From positions 1 to 37,639 of the forward strand of contig JAQIWT010000086.1 of assembly GCA_034696485.1 (NCBI GenBank): 37,639 nucleotides of DNA, read 5' to 3'. Below are positions 20,280 through 30,179 of the stretch, one piece after another. This DNA comes from Isohypsibius dastychi. Its lineage: Eukaryota; Tardigrada; Eutardigrada; Parachela; Isohypsibiidae. The stretch's first letter is position 1, and each line of letters begins with the position of its first letter. The translations under genes and the position numbers were made by a program. The notes beneath the pieces were generated by a model that saw only the letters and a program-made list of their open reading frames with translations, ran no database searches and had not been told where the DNA came from.

Positions 20280-20543
20280 TCAGAAAACGACAAGATGAAC
20301 ATCGTCTGTTTTTCGCATTATTCGGATGAAGCCGTCGAATGTCAACCCCTCACTACTCCTGTACGATTTTTTCAAGTCATGGAAATTCACCCATTTGTTC
20401 ACCAACACCATAAGGGTGCACGTGATGTGAATCAAGCTCTCATCTTCTCTCCGTATCCGCATGTCGATTTCATTAACCGAGTTGTCTTCAAAGCTCCGAA
20501 ACCGGGTTCGAATAGAAGGTAGACTTCTTATTCCTTGGCTCAC
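20280..20543 (-). CDS. Unidentified exon-like frame
   Basis: The minus-strand frame ending in TGA reads TRFRSFEDNSVNEIDMRIRR, TCTLMVLVNKWVNFHDLKKS and IRIMRKTDDVHLVVF. Third codon positions favour this strand over the overlapping plus frame 20295-20522. It may share a gene with 20789-20983. Function unknown. Confidence 0.35.
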   Translation of the reverse strand: MSQGIRSLPSIRTRFRSFEDNSVNEIDMRIRREDESLIHITCTLMVLVNKWVNFHDLKKSYRSSEGLTFDGFIRIMRKTDDVHLVVF

Positions 20544-20788
20544 TCAAGCAAACGAGCAGTCTTTGACCACCTGAGTTCCGGAAATGACGTCAACTACAAC
20601 CCACCATCATCAAGTCGCCGTTTTCCGCTATCACATTACGCCGAATACTTCAACAGAACTACCCGCAAGGTTTAAAATCTTCAATGACTACTTCTTCTTT
20701 GCGGCTACTAATGAGTCACCCACATCTGTACCTTCGGCCATGGGAAACTGCGGCTCTACAATCCATTCACCTCACCGCGATGGCAGTA

Positions 20789-20983
20789 TTAGCAGCTTGG
20801 CTTGAGGTTTGCCCCGAGAAGACCGGCAAAATCTAGCAGGTGTGTTATGTGAGGCTTGCTCATCCTCTTAATCTTGTTCTTTAGTAACGAGTCACTATAC
20901 TCATAACCATCTGTCAATGGTGTGCGCTCTTCACGCATGACCAGTCTATTATTTCTCAGGTTGGCAAGTCCATGCTTGCGCAA
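20789..20983 (-). CDS. Unidentified exon-like frame
   Basis: Minus strand, includes RKHGLANLRNNRLVMREERT and NKIKRMSKPHITHLLDFAGL, then stops. Basic, helical; no family recognised. Confidence 0.3.
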   Translation of the reverse strand: MRKHGLANLRNNRLVMREERTPLTDGYEYSDSLLKNKIKRMSKPHITHLLDFAGLLGANLKPSC

Positions 20984-20989
20984 CAGGTG

Positions 20990-22030
20990 TTTTCTTTCTT
21001 TTTAAGTGTAATAATGCACTGCACTTAGTGCGTTTCCACGCTTGGTCAGCCGTCTGTTTATTTGTACGTTCGTTTCTCCCTTTCTTTTCTTAGGAACAAG
21101 AGAGAGGATTACCGGTACCGTACCCAGGAATTGTTTTGATTGACCCCGTTTTCTCTATTGAGAAATCAGGAATATTCATCAGTTTAAGAAATCTACTTTT
21201 CCGAAATCCTCGGAGGAGAACCCTCCTTTACTGCGATACACGCAGACAAGTTGCGGCTTATATTGTGGAAAATTCTTGGATTCGGCACGAAGACCACAAG
21301 GACCCAGAAGAACATTGACTTCAAGATGCAAACAGAATTTTCAAATAGGAAACGGATCTCATTCTGTTCAGATACACCGCATTCTTGTCAATAAAATCAG
21401 AGAGAATCTGAAATTTTACATTTACAGTTTTGTTGAAAAACAAACTCACTTTTTTTTCTTAAATGCACATTTGGAGTCAGGCAGGTCTCTTTCGACAAAC
21501 TTAACCGGCACTGCTTTCGAAAAGAACAATTCGTTGTATAATCATATTTGTGTCAACTCAAAATCGTTCTCGCGGAATGGATACGCTGAAAAGATACTGG
21601 AATAACTAATAAGTGACGGATGAGTGATGATCAAACACAAGTGGGGTCAGGAATGGAAAGCTCTTATTCCTGAGGTTATAACTGATTTGCTTGTCAATTG
21701 TGATGAACAAAATCTGATGAAACGCCGAGAGTTATTTACCTTAGTCATATGAAGCGCAATTCGAAAACCCGGACTATTGTTTTCGCCAAGCAAATGCGTC
21801 TTGTTTACGATTACTGCCCTCTCCATAACGGTTTAACTACAGCAGTATATGGATTGCAACAGTCAGTAGCTGTTTCGTTTCGTTAACAGAATGTGTTATA
21901 TAATTCATCTTTTTGTTTTCAGTGTTGAGGAAAGCGGCTTTACCTCGTGATCTGGCTTTTGGCTCGGTTTCACTTTTTGGACCAGCATTCAAAACATGTT
22001 CTTTGAGAGAGCTGATGGTCGAGTTCCAAT
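20990..22030. other. Stretch with no convincing gene
   Basis: The plus frame 21276-21605 (109 codons) runs through T-rich low-complexity sequence with no motif and is probably chance. Nothing else supported. Confidence 0.35.
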
Positions 22031-22034
22031 ATGT

Positions 22035-22301
22035 TCAGGCATGGAATAACCGTCGGAATCTGTATATATAGGAATGGATTTTTGCTTTCAGAACTTCAGT
22101 AGTTGCAGTGCAGTTTCTCCCTTCAAGCTCATCTTTCCGTGTGATCATTGAACCTTGACGCGGCTTAGTCAAGGAGTTGCTGTGAAGAACAATCCGCCAC
22201 AGATCCTCCGTCTGGGCTTGGTTGGTGACCTTATCTTTGACCGATTCAAAAACCTGGTAGAGGCGGGCGAGTGTAACAGTGAGGTGTCGAGATGAAACCA
22301 C
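22035..22301 (-). CDS. Unidentified exon-like frame
   Basis: Minus strand, 88 codons: HLTVTLARLYQVFESVKDKV, AQTEDLWRIVLHSN, TTEVLKAKIHSYIYRFRRLF. A helical, convincing protein-like sequence, but no family recognised and exon borders not fixed. Confidence 0.35.
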   Translation of the reverse strand: MVSSRHLTVTLARLYQVFESVKDKVTNQAQTEDLWRIVLHSNSLTKPRQGSMITRKDELEGRNCTATTEVLKAKIHSYIYRFRRLFHA

Positions 22302-22582
22302 TCAAAATGAGGCGATTCCCAAAGAAAAGTTATGGCTGTTTTATTTCACCTTTTTAGAGTTTTTGCTGATTTATCCTCAACGGTACACCGCGGCATAGTC
22401 TATAACATGGCCACCTCGGAAAAAGTGGCCAGCGGTCATGCCAGTGGCCAGTAAAATGATGGTCACAGTCAGCTTCGTATCACCAACATTCTTTCCTGTG
22501 CCTTTCATCGGTGTGTAGCTGCTACCAGCTATCCCTAAACTAATTACCCAGACTCAGCGTTGCTTTTAGAAGTGTTTCTGTT

Positions 22583-23195
22583 TTGTGTGGTCTGAAGCTG
22601 CTACCACCACATCAGTTAGTTACATACTGTAACATTTCTTTTCTGTTTACGGAAGTAGCTCGAGTAGAGCCGGATTTCACCGTGATGCTAGAGCAGGTCA
22701 ATCCAAAGCATAAGTTGGCCATTGCATTTTGCGCAAATCTGGCCATGTTGCGAGGGAGTAAACCCGACTTTTCGGAACGGCTCATCATGCTTCATTCACT
22801 TCTCATTTGTTTAGAACGAGTTGTAGCAGCTGAAAGACAAGTGACTGGTGGGAGTACCATCGATTCTCCAGCTTCGAAGGTGCCGTTCTTGCTGCTGTTC
22901 AGGCTACTGGCGGTAATTAATAGATTATTTGATTCAGGGTCTATTCAAAAATTGCGGAGCAATTTGTTGCAAGGCTCTGGCGCGGTGGGTGCTACTATCG
23001 TTGACGTGGCCGTTACCACCGACGGAACTGGAGTAGAATCCGTTTCAGGTCACTTGCCTTCTATTTCCCAACTTTCCACCTCCTTCAATGAAATTCGTGT
23101 AGGCATCCAATCCGTGGCGGCTACAGCTGTGCCCGCTCCAACTGTAAACCGCTGGGTTTTGGGCCAGGGAAGAGGCGTCAGCCGCAACAAAAATT
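22583..23195 (+). CDS. Helical protein, exon 1 of a plus-strand gene (unidentified)
   Basis: A long plus-strand frame. The part from about 22652 (EPDFTVMLEQVNPKHKLAIA onward) is clearly coding by codon pattern: about 100 residues of helix-forming sequence (ERLIMLHSLLICLERVVAAE; FLLLFRLLAVINRLF), then a Val/Thr/Ser-rich low-complexity part. It ends at a donor GTAAGC (23196). The intron of 50 nt ends TGCAG at 23245, and the split codon TGC keeps the frame open into CRADWAPEDRQIRETEAAED. An acceptor-like GGAAGTAG at 22651-22658 may mark the true exon start. It looks like an internal piece of a large helical-repeat protein, but I cannot name it. Confidence 0.55.
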
Positions 23196-23245
23196 GTAAG
23201 CTGACTTGAAGCATTTGGCCAAACACCATGCGCTTCTGAATGCAG
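23196..23245 (+). other. 50-nt intron
   Basis: GTAAGC...TGCAG; keeps the frame open between 22583-23195 and 23246 onward. Confidence 0.6.
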
Positions 23246-23640
23246 GCCGCGCCGATTGGGCTCCCGAGGACCGGCAGATCCGTGAAACGGAAGCAGCTGA
23301 GGACTGGTAGCATTAAAGTCGTCGCGAACGGGCGGATTTGGACGTTCAAGCCGCTCGTCGAGCAGCTCCACAAGCTCGGGAAATGCGTTGCGCTCATGAG
23401 CTGCTGCGAGATTCAACGCAGCTTCCGACTGCAACCTCCCGGAAATTTGATCGCGGATATGGCCGCCGTGATGACCACGATGGCGGTTCAGGTGTTTGTG
23501 GTGGAGGAGGAACCTGAGGATCGGAACTTTAGGCCGGAGCCGTGTTGGAGTTACCTGATGAGGTAGCTGCTACCTTGGCAGATTTTTTATTTTCTGTATT
23601 TCGTTTTTATCTGCCGAACGATGATTCTTTCATGAAGCCC
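23246..23640 (+). CDS. Continuation of the plus-strand gene with two in-frame stops
   Basis: After the intron the frame continues to TAG at 23308-23310 and TAA at 23314-23316. It then stays open and coding-like: RRERADLDVQAARRAAPQAR, then RGYGRRDDHDGGSGVCGGGG, a charged helix followed by a Gly-rich part. Two more stops follow near 23515-23535 before LELPDEVAATLADFLFSVF. Either the first two stops lie in an intron I did not resolve or this copy is decayed. Frames on the opposite strand (23045-23434) are shadows by composition. Confidence 0.35.
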
Positions 23641-23644
23641 TGAT

Positions 23645-24000
23645 GAAGCCTTCTTTCTTAAGTTGCTACCCAGACTGTTCGTAGTTGGATCTGTCGGTCT
23701 GAATTTGGTTTTCGAAATACATATAGAAATGTAGTTGGCTAATTGTCACTGCGTAAAAGAATTTCGTTCTCTTTACTCTTCCGTTGTGTGCTGGACGAAA
23801 GTTTAGCTATTGCATGATGTACAAAGGTCGCTACTTCCTAAAAACAGATACCAATATTTTGACTCTGTATCTCGAATGTCTTTCATGACCATAACAACAG
23901 ATTGATGTGCATGACAAAACAACACAAAACTAAAACAATGTATTTCAGGCAGCTTCTACCTGTCAAGAACAGAGAACAAGAAAGGACAACAATGTTCAGA
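23645..24000. other. Stretch without recognisable gene
   Basis: AT-rich; only short frames. Confidence 0.4.
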
Positions 24001-24001
24001 G

Positions 24002-24226
24002 AAATTCAATCGGTTTTAGCAACGTCACGTGTACACTGCTCAATGCTGTGCAGCTCGAGCAACAGTACTTCTTTCGCGCCTACGTATACTATGGCGTGCA
24101 CTTTCATTTTTCCATCAAAAGCATTGATACGGCAGATCTCTTCGCCATCGTCATCCTCAATGATCGCTTTGTGACCCTGCAGACGCAGAAAGCTTTCCAG
24201 GTTTTGTTCTTCCTGCTGTTCCGGTC
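24002..24226 (-). CDS. Unidentified acidic exon, no Met-initiated ORF of its own
   Basis: The minus-strand frame reads EQQEEQNLESFLRLQGHKAI, then EDDDGEEICRINAFDGKMK, then HAIVYVGAKEVLLLELHS and stops after VAKTD (near 24010). It runs about 75 codons with no early Met, so Met-to-stop searches miss it. Codon pattern and composition are strongly protein-like. Upstream, the frame 24157-24699 or one of its alternatives may hold further exons. The family is not recognised. Confidence 0.4.
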
Positions 24227-24919
24227 ATTAAACATAACACTCCAGAAATGAATCGGCAGTTTATCCGGCTTTTCCGGTGTCTTGGGTTGCCGCGGGGAAA
24301 ACTGGCAAGACGGTTGACGGCAAACAGAAATTTCGCTCCGCTGTTAACGGAATTCCCGTAATACTGATGATTTCCAGATAACTTCCTGCATTCGAGCCAC
24401 CGAAAGAAGGTATGGATAATTGAGACAAACATCGACAAGAAGCTGTCGAACACTTCATGCCTCAGAATTACGTGCCTGAGCTGGGCCCTTCGTGAAGTAA
24501 GAAACGGTGGATTCAATGTACAAGGCTGGTCATGGGTGGGCCACTCAGAAAGAACGTGGCGCATGGCGAAGCGTGTTTTCGCGCGACTCCCCTGTTCACT
24601 CTTGATCTTTTTCTGCAAGGAAGTTCTTCGTTGAAAACTGAAAATGTTTTCAGTTTTTGAACCGCCTTTCTCTTGGATCAAGTGGATTTTATTGCACAAG
24701 AAAGCAGCTTTTCAAGGAGTAACTATTTGTGCACCACAGACAGTGTCCCGTCATGTCTATTCCCGTTATCAAGTTGCTCAATCAATCTAATGCTAATCAA
24801 TCTTTACTCACTCTAGGTCGATATGTCAACCTGCGGATTGATGCTAATTCTTTGAACAGTGCAGCAAATAACTCCAATCGATCAAAAGACTTGGACTGAT
24901 TGACGTGGTTGATGGTCGA

Positions 24920-25428
24920 TCAACACGCAGCAGCAAGTCCCAGGACAAACAACCAGATTTCCCGTTTGTGATCGTGAGGTTCGTGCGAAATATGAATTCC
25001 CTCCAACGAACATCTTTCGGGCTTCCATGGCCAGCATGTCACGGACCATAACCAGATAGCTTTGAACCCAGCCGTGAGAGTTGGCAGCTCAACCTCGATT
25101 GGGCTCCTCCTGCCGGTAAGTCGCTGTAAACAAGCCAAAAAAATATAAGACATTTGCAATGTTTTCAGTGGTAATGCATAAATGCGATTGGATCCTCGCT
25201 CCAGACTTATGAAATATCGGTCTTGCACCGACCACTGTTCAATGCAAAACAACCACCGTCTCCAATGCTGTGGTCAATATGGAGTCGATATGGTATGAAA
25301 GTGTTGATTCCGATGTCACGTGTGCTAGTTACTGGAATACGTTTTGAAATATCAGCGCTTGCCTTTGAAAATTCACCAATGTATTCTTTATGTTTAGAGA
25401 GCCGAGGCCAGAAGTGGGCCATCTGCAA
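24920..25428 (-). CDS. Unidentified gene piece with a paralogue at 31.1 kb
   Basis: The minus frame 25428-25207 reads FSKASADISKRIP, then TRDIGINTFIPYRLHIDHSI and GRCKTDIS. The next frame (25252-24920) continues with LERGSNRIYALPLKT. Beyond a possible intron with acceptor TTGTTTACAG (about 25128-25137), it goes on with a Trp-rich or alternatively GWVQSYLVMVRDMLAME frame. The DNA from about 25195 to 25320 is similar to 31080-31190, including the block encoding DI.INTF.PY. The function is unknown and the exact frame joins are uncertain. Confidence 0.35.
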
Positions 25429-25499
25429 GCGGCGAAACTGGTGAATTGTGCAACCGGGTTATTTGATCAATCTGATTTAGTTAGCCGGTTAACTAATGG

Positions 25500-26552
25500 C
25501 AACTCATCGCTCCCACTTCCGTTTTAGCGCCCGTTCCATCTCTCCTTCTGTCTGGAGCACAAAACCAACGACCGCTTTCCGCTCCCATCCCCGTCGCACT
25601 GAACCCAAATCTTCTTCACGTTCCACCGACGCCAAGGGTGGCCGGTGCATCCATATCCGGCCCGGGCCGAAAGTTCCATGCTCGCCGACGATGAGGAATG
25701 AAATGATATGAATACGGAATGTGAACAGATCGTGCCGGGAACTTCTGTGGAAATTCTCTCACTGAATGACATTCGCTGTGGAATGTCTTCTCACCCGCTT
25801 TGTGAGTGTGGCCTGGAAACGAATATCACTTATGGATGTTTTGAATTCCATCATTCAAAACATCTTTCTGAAAGCGGGTTCAATCGAAAACTTTGGTTTC
25901 ATAACTCGAAAGTTTTCGGAATTTCTCGACTCTCTTTACTTGCAATAAATGTCTTTCTCTTATCACTTTCCTACTTTAGGCACCTTCCGAAAAAACCCAG
26001 CTCACGAGTTGAGCGCCGTTCCAATAGCCGATCCGGTCTTCGAAATCCTCATTCAAGACCCGAAGCACATTTTGGGACTCTGGAAGTCCATGCAGCACGG
26101 CGTCAAAGCCGTGCCCATTTCGCTGGAAGCCGCAGCCCATTTCCGGCTTGACTCTGGATTCGGCCTGGAAAAGGCGAAAGATAACAAATTGGTGGGCTGG
26201 GTAATCAAGGAGAGCACGCAAGGATCTGCCTGCTGTCTGCGACCCAGCGGATGTTGGCACTTTAACAGCTATGCGCAAGCAATAAAAATGTAAAGACTGC
26301 CCAATCCGATTTACGAACTCACAATTGGGATTTACAAGAGCTCGACAACATGATTCAGGCATTGGGCTGGAGCATCCTCTTCAACTATGTGAGTAGTCGC
26401 CTCTACCGGTCTCCCCAGCCCGGCATAATAACTGATGTTTGTTTTTGTTTTAGACCGAGGTGAATGCAGACCCTATGTCTCAGTTTGAGCTGACTTTCGG
26501 CCTGCTCGACGTTGTCTTCCTTCGAGACTGCCGCGATCTGGTTAACATTCAG
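25500..26552 (+). CDS. Unidentified spliced plus-strand gene, frame-broken
   Basis: 25980 onward follows an acceptor CCTACTTTAG and encodes RKNPAHELSAVPIADPVFEI, KHILGLWKSMQHGVKAVPIS and GLEKAKDNKLVGWVIKES, with strong C/G third positions. Two frame changes follow (near 26215-26225 and at the A5 run near 26285). The frame then reads QELDNMIQALGWSILFNY up to a donor at 26389. A 65-nt intron (26389-26453, acceptor TTTTGTTTTAG) leads to a 33-codon exon 26454-26552 (FELTFGLLDVVFLRD) ending at a donor GTCATG. A Pro/Leu/Ala-rich frame at about 25500-25690 may be an earlier exon. It converges on the minus-strand gene that ends at 26708. The family is not recognised despite good coding signal. Confidence 0.5.
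26389..26453 (+). other. 65-nt intron
   Basis: GTGAGT...TTTTGTTTTAG, between coding exons of the plus-strand gene; phase 0 on both sides. Confidence 0.65.
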
Positions 26553-26562
26553 GTCATGATAA

Positions 26563-26700
26563 ACTAGATGACCAAGCACGCATTTTCTGGAAACTCAAAC
26601 AAACTCAGTTCGAATACACACTAGATGATCGAGCGTACATTTTCAGAAAAATTCAAACCATCTCAATTCAAAAAGACACTTGATGATCTAGCGCACTGCG
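26563..26700. repeat. Tandem ~58-bp repeat, two and a half units
   Basis: Units begin ACTAGATGACCAAGCACGC, ACTAGATGATCGAGCGTAC and ACTTGATGATCTAGCGCAC, each followed by ATTTTC.G(A)AAA and ..TCAAAC..-like sequence. They lie between two convergent genes. Related single copies occur at about 27389, 27489, 27511, 27572 and 28212. Confidence 0.75.
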
Positions 26701-26707
26701 AACTTAC

Positions 26708-27273
26708 CTTCACAACCAAGCCTTGATGAAACTTTGGCGCGAGTCGAGGGCTTGCATTGTGCAGACAAGCGTTCATGTTGTGATTCCCAGTCATGACAGC
26801 CATCTTCCACTTTTTCCCAGCATCCAGCTTCTTCTCCCATTCCGCCATATATTTGGACAGAAACACGCATGTCATCATCAGAATTTCGCCAGAAGCAGCG
26901 AGCTGAGCGGACACCAGTTGTCGAACGCGTTGCTAAGGAGCTTTACCAAACTGGAACAATTCAGCAAGTGGCCATTCTACAATTTTTGATAACACTCTCG
27001 CTTCAGCTTCTTCACATAGAATTCCGTTCATTACAGTGATCGAAATGTGACGAGCTTACGGAACACAAAACCTGTTGACAACTACGCTACAGTGAATCAA
27101 AACACCTTTGCTGACCACAAGAGGTTCCGCTAGTTCTCTGTTATCATCATCATCCGAAATCTTCGATTGAGTGGTTACCTCGCCCCCTCTGATATCTTGG
27201 GTGGTCGGCAATGTTCCACCAATACTCATGCGCTGAGCACCATGAACGCTTTCTTCAACTTTTTCAGCGCAGC
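26708..27273 (-). CDS. 188-codon exon of an unidentified minus-strand gene, two in-frame stops
   Basis: Bounded by an acceptor TTTTCGCAG (just above 27273) and a donor GTAAGTTC (26707 downward). Its 566 nt equal 2 + 188 codons in one frame throughout. The protein reads AEKVEESVHGAQRMSIGGTL and DDDDNRELAEPLVVSKGVLI, then a TAA (27056-27058). It goes on with EEAEARVLSKIVEWPLAELF, then a TAG (26933-26935), then RQLVSAQLAASGEILMMTC and MAEWEKKLDAGKKWKMAVM. That one frame stays protein-like across both stops argues for a recently disabled gene or sequence error; the first stop overlaps a donor-like GTAAGC. The family is not recognised. Confidence 0.5.
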
Positions 27274-27585
27274 CTGCGAAAACAAATTATTATTAATTTA
27301 TAAACCTGAATATGTGCGCATTGCGGAAATACATGATTTCAAATACAAATACATGATTTCAAAGAAAACCTGATTTCCACAAGATACTCTGGATGATCTA
27401 GTGTACCATTTTACAGAATCAAGCCTCACTTCTATGAAAGGTACCGCAGGCACAAGTCTTCATTGCAAACACTAAATTGAAACTACTGTGGATGATCGGT
27501 TGAAACTACTGTGGATGATCCAGTAGATCATTTATTAAACTATTATTAAATTCTCGTAAAAAAGACACAAAATGATCTAGTGTAC
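27274..27585 (-). repeat. Intron with repeated GATGATC(T)AG motifs and short duplications
   Basis: It contains four relatives of the 58-bp repeat core, a 21-base direct duplication (TTGAAACTACTGTGGATGATC at about 27478 and 27500) and a second short duplication (ATACATGATTTCAAA at about 27329 and 27349). Confidence 0.55.
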
Positions 27586-27768
27586 TTTTAAAAAAGCCAT
27601 GTAACACTTATTAATTTCAGCAGGCTTTCGAAAAATGGCGTTCTTAGAAGTGATAACATTCTCAGAGTTTTCCGGCTTATGATCGGGATTGTAGAATTTC
27701 ACAAATTGATCATAGTCCAGCTCACTCCATTCCTTCTCAAGGTTCAGCCACGGCATCACAGTAGATAC
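27586..27768 (-). CDS. 61-codon exon of the same minus-strand gene
   Basis: 183 nt in phase 0 between an acceptor TTGCCTAG and a donor GTACACTAG (27585 downward). It encodes VSTVMPWLNLEKEWSELDYD and QFVKFYNPDHKPENSENVIT. It directly precedes the intron holding CTAGATCAT-type repeats. Linking it to 26708-27273 is based on strand, order and phase. Confidence 0.45.
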
Positions 27769-27944
27769 CTAGGCAACAAATTCCGCAGCTTGACTGGCTG
27801 GTCCTGACACTTGACCGATGCTGGCTGGCTAGCTACTCGAGCAACTTCCGGAGCAATCTTCTTCTTCAGCGCCACCTTCCGTCGAGCCTCAGACGAACGC
27901 CGTGACGTCTCACTCAATTCCCCAAGATCCCCATGTCCGAGCAT
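27760..27944 (-). CDS. Putative first exon of the minus-strand gene
   Basis: ATG at 27944: MLGHGDLGELSETSRRSSEA, then a Lys/Arg/Ala-rich stretch. A stop lies in frame just upstream, which favours this ATG. It abuts the next exon with a frame change and no room for a normal intron, so a frameshift or another donor is needed. Head to head with the zinc-finger ORF, sharing 12 bp. Confidence 0.35.
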
Positions 27945-28339
27945 CGCAGAGATTTAAGGAATGCAACCCTGGTCCCACAAACACAAACAGTCAAAAATGT
28001 GCAACAAAACCCTGATATAAAAATGCTAGGTCTTCCAGTTCAAATTCTTTATGAAAAAAACCCTGTTTCAAAATATTGTTGTAAAAAATGCACTAGCTCA
28101 TCTGGTGTTTTCCGTCGCTTCGAAAAACACATTACAGGATCTCACTCTTTACACTCGACGTTATCTGGCAGTGTGGACGAAAACGCTAAAGCTGTCGTGA
28201 GTGCGGAATGTTCACTAGATGGTCTAGCGTAACTGATGTTGATGTTTTTACAGTTGACCATTCCTGGTTTGGAGGAGGATACTTTTGACGTTTCGATGTT
28301 CGATATGAATTGCTATACAGAATGTTAGTGTCGCGTTCT
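27933..28339 (+). CDS. C2H2 zinc-finger protein, small
   Basis: ATG at 27933 opens a 99-codon frame. Residues of about 49-72 contain CKKC, then GVFRRFEKH and ITGSH: the spacing C-x2-C-x12-H-x4-H with a Phe at the core position fits a single classical C2H2 zinc finger. After the frame stops at 28230-28232, an acceptor-like TGTTTTTACAG (ending near 28251) leads into LTIPGLEEDTFDVSMFDMNC and a stop, a plausible acidic C-terminal exon. The implied intron (donor GTCTAG near 28219) would be very short, about 34 nt, so the splice is tentative. Single-finger proteins of this kind are often DNA-binding or transposon-derived. The partner minus-strand gene starts 12 bp inside this ORF. Confidence 0.5.
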
Positions 28340-28344
28340 TGTAA

Positions 28345-29690
28345 TAACTGCACATGTCGTTTCATAACGGTATAGAGCCTGCGCATGTCTTTTCAAATCC
28401 ATCGACACACTTCCTCACTTCCCTTCCACTTTCCTGACTGGCTTTTCTTGACTAGCGTTTCCGGAAAGTTTCGTCAACCAAACTTTTGCTCTTATCATAA
28501 GAAGAAAGGTTCCTCTTAAATTGATTTTGTGTTCATTGTTTGTGCCGGACAAACGTTATTTTAAGCCTGTGAACCATTCTCCCACGAAGGACCTACAGCC
28601 TACCACACAGCGTAACATGGCACGGACAAACGTCACTTCACTGAGTTAGAGAGTTCGTCAGCAGAGTCTGTATCCTTGGGTTTGTCAACCATCATCCCAC
28701 TGGAATAATTCGGTGTGAGGGGATTCAACTCTGCAGCTTGAGCAGATAACCGGGAGGTTTGGTATCTAGCGTGGAACTCTTGTAGGAAGGTATCAGGCGC
28801 GGCCTACCAAACATGAAACTGCATTCACTTTTCTGCAGTCTCTTGTCTGAGCGCCTCAGCTACATTCAGTTCTACTTAATCGTTGCTTGTGGTTCCCGAA
28901 TGATTTTCTTCTGTCTCTTCACATTTTTTCAATTTGAAATGCCCCACGCTTCCGCAATTGTTTGCTGGTTCAAAAACGAAAAACCGTAGCCTTCCGCGGT
29001 GGCAATCGAAGGCATTCGAAACGGAAATGTAGGGGAGATCGTGGAATTCCAGCAATGCGAAGCAAAGTTCGCACGAACCTTCTTCTGTTCTCAGCTAATT
29101 TTCAAATTAATAGGTAGAGCAGTTTTTCTCTCTGTTTAAGCATCAATAATGATTGTTGGTTCTGTTGTTTTCTGATTTTTGTCGTTATTTTGATGAAACG
29201 CCAAACGTCGTTAATGGCTCAATTATGGCATTTTTAAAACTTGTTCGCGAAAACCGGTCGCTTCAAACCTTCTCCTGTTCCCAGCGTATTCTCCTGCGAA
29301 CATGGCCTCGAATTATTACACAAGCCCTTGCCTGTCCTTGCTCCGTTCCATGGTACAGTTGAGCTTAATTTGGAGTGACATGAGGGCTTTGACCATTTTA
29401 TCTGGAGGGAGAAAACCTCTTGAAATGGGTATACAGCAACGCAGATTAAACATTCTGTCAATTTGAAAACCGAGGACATAAAATTTTGCGGAACGTGAGA
29501 ACCAAAATAGCATTAGAAGTACAGCTACAAGAACAAGATGTATAATTTACGTACACACAATAAAATGGTGGATTTAATCTCGGTAAAACTGCGAATGAAT
29601 AAACGACAATGATTATGTCATCCCCCTGTTAAAGTTTTTCATTGTCTCTCGTGGTTCTTCTTAAACTGCAAATGTTAAATAAAAAGCTGG
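28345..29690. other. 1.3 kb without recognisable gene
   Basis: Frames such as 29153-29362 (plus) and 29234-29479 (minus) overlap and lack motifs or splice support. No element ends seen. Confidence 0.4.
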
Positions 29691-29754
29691 TCCTCTTTGG
29701 AACCGAGGGAAAAAGCACTGATTTCTTTCCACCTCTGCTTATGGTTTTTCAGAA

Positions 29755-29990
29755 ATGCAATATATTGAAATCAGTTCCTTTCCAGTGATCGCCCGAATAA
29801 AGTTGTTAAATATATCCACGCCTGGTATGAGCGACAAAAGCGATACCGTGATCGATATCACATTTATCTTTGGAGAAGGCCATTTTTTAGCCATTATATC
29901 AGAGAGCAGCTGGATAGTGTAGAGATCCTTGATCCACCATAGCGCTCAATGGGGAAAGAGTCCTACAACTGAAAGTGATGATTGAGTGTG
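29755..29990 (-). CDS. Possible hydrophobic exon
   Basis: The minus-strand frame reads ALWWIKDLYTIQLLSDIMAK, then KINVISITVSLLSLIPGVDI and FNNFIRAITGKELI. Protein-like with one hydrophobic stretch; no family recognised and borders unclear. Confidence 0.25.
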
Positions 29991-30179
29991 AAAGGCAAGA
30001 AATGCAACAGATATTCTGACTGAGCACAGAACACAGACTGATAATCTTCGATCACTTGCATCAATCTTATCTGAGTGAATTATCCGAGAAATATCTCTTT
30101 TCTGTTTTCGCGAACAATTTAAGATGAAACGCTCGGGTATTACACATCGAATAAGACAGCATCATCGGCTCACAATTTT

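Noticed and set aside
21276-21605. 109-codon plus-strand ORF
   Set aside because: Runs through poly-T and has no protein-like domain or splice support.
23045-23434. Minus-strand ORFs opposite the 22.6-23.6 kb gene
   Set aside because: The plus strand has the clear codon pattern, an intron and continuous helical sequence; these are shadows.
22583-23640. Assignment to a giant HECT-type ubiquitin ligase
   Set aside because: A passing resemblance of charged and acidic segments only; no HECT, UBA or other diagnostic motif is visible.
25976-26362. 128-codon minus-strand ORF
   Set aside because: Lies opposite the spliced plus-strand gene whose third codon positions and intron borders are convincing.
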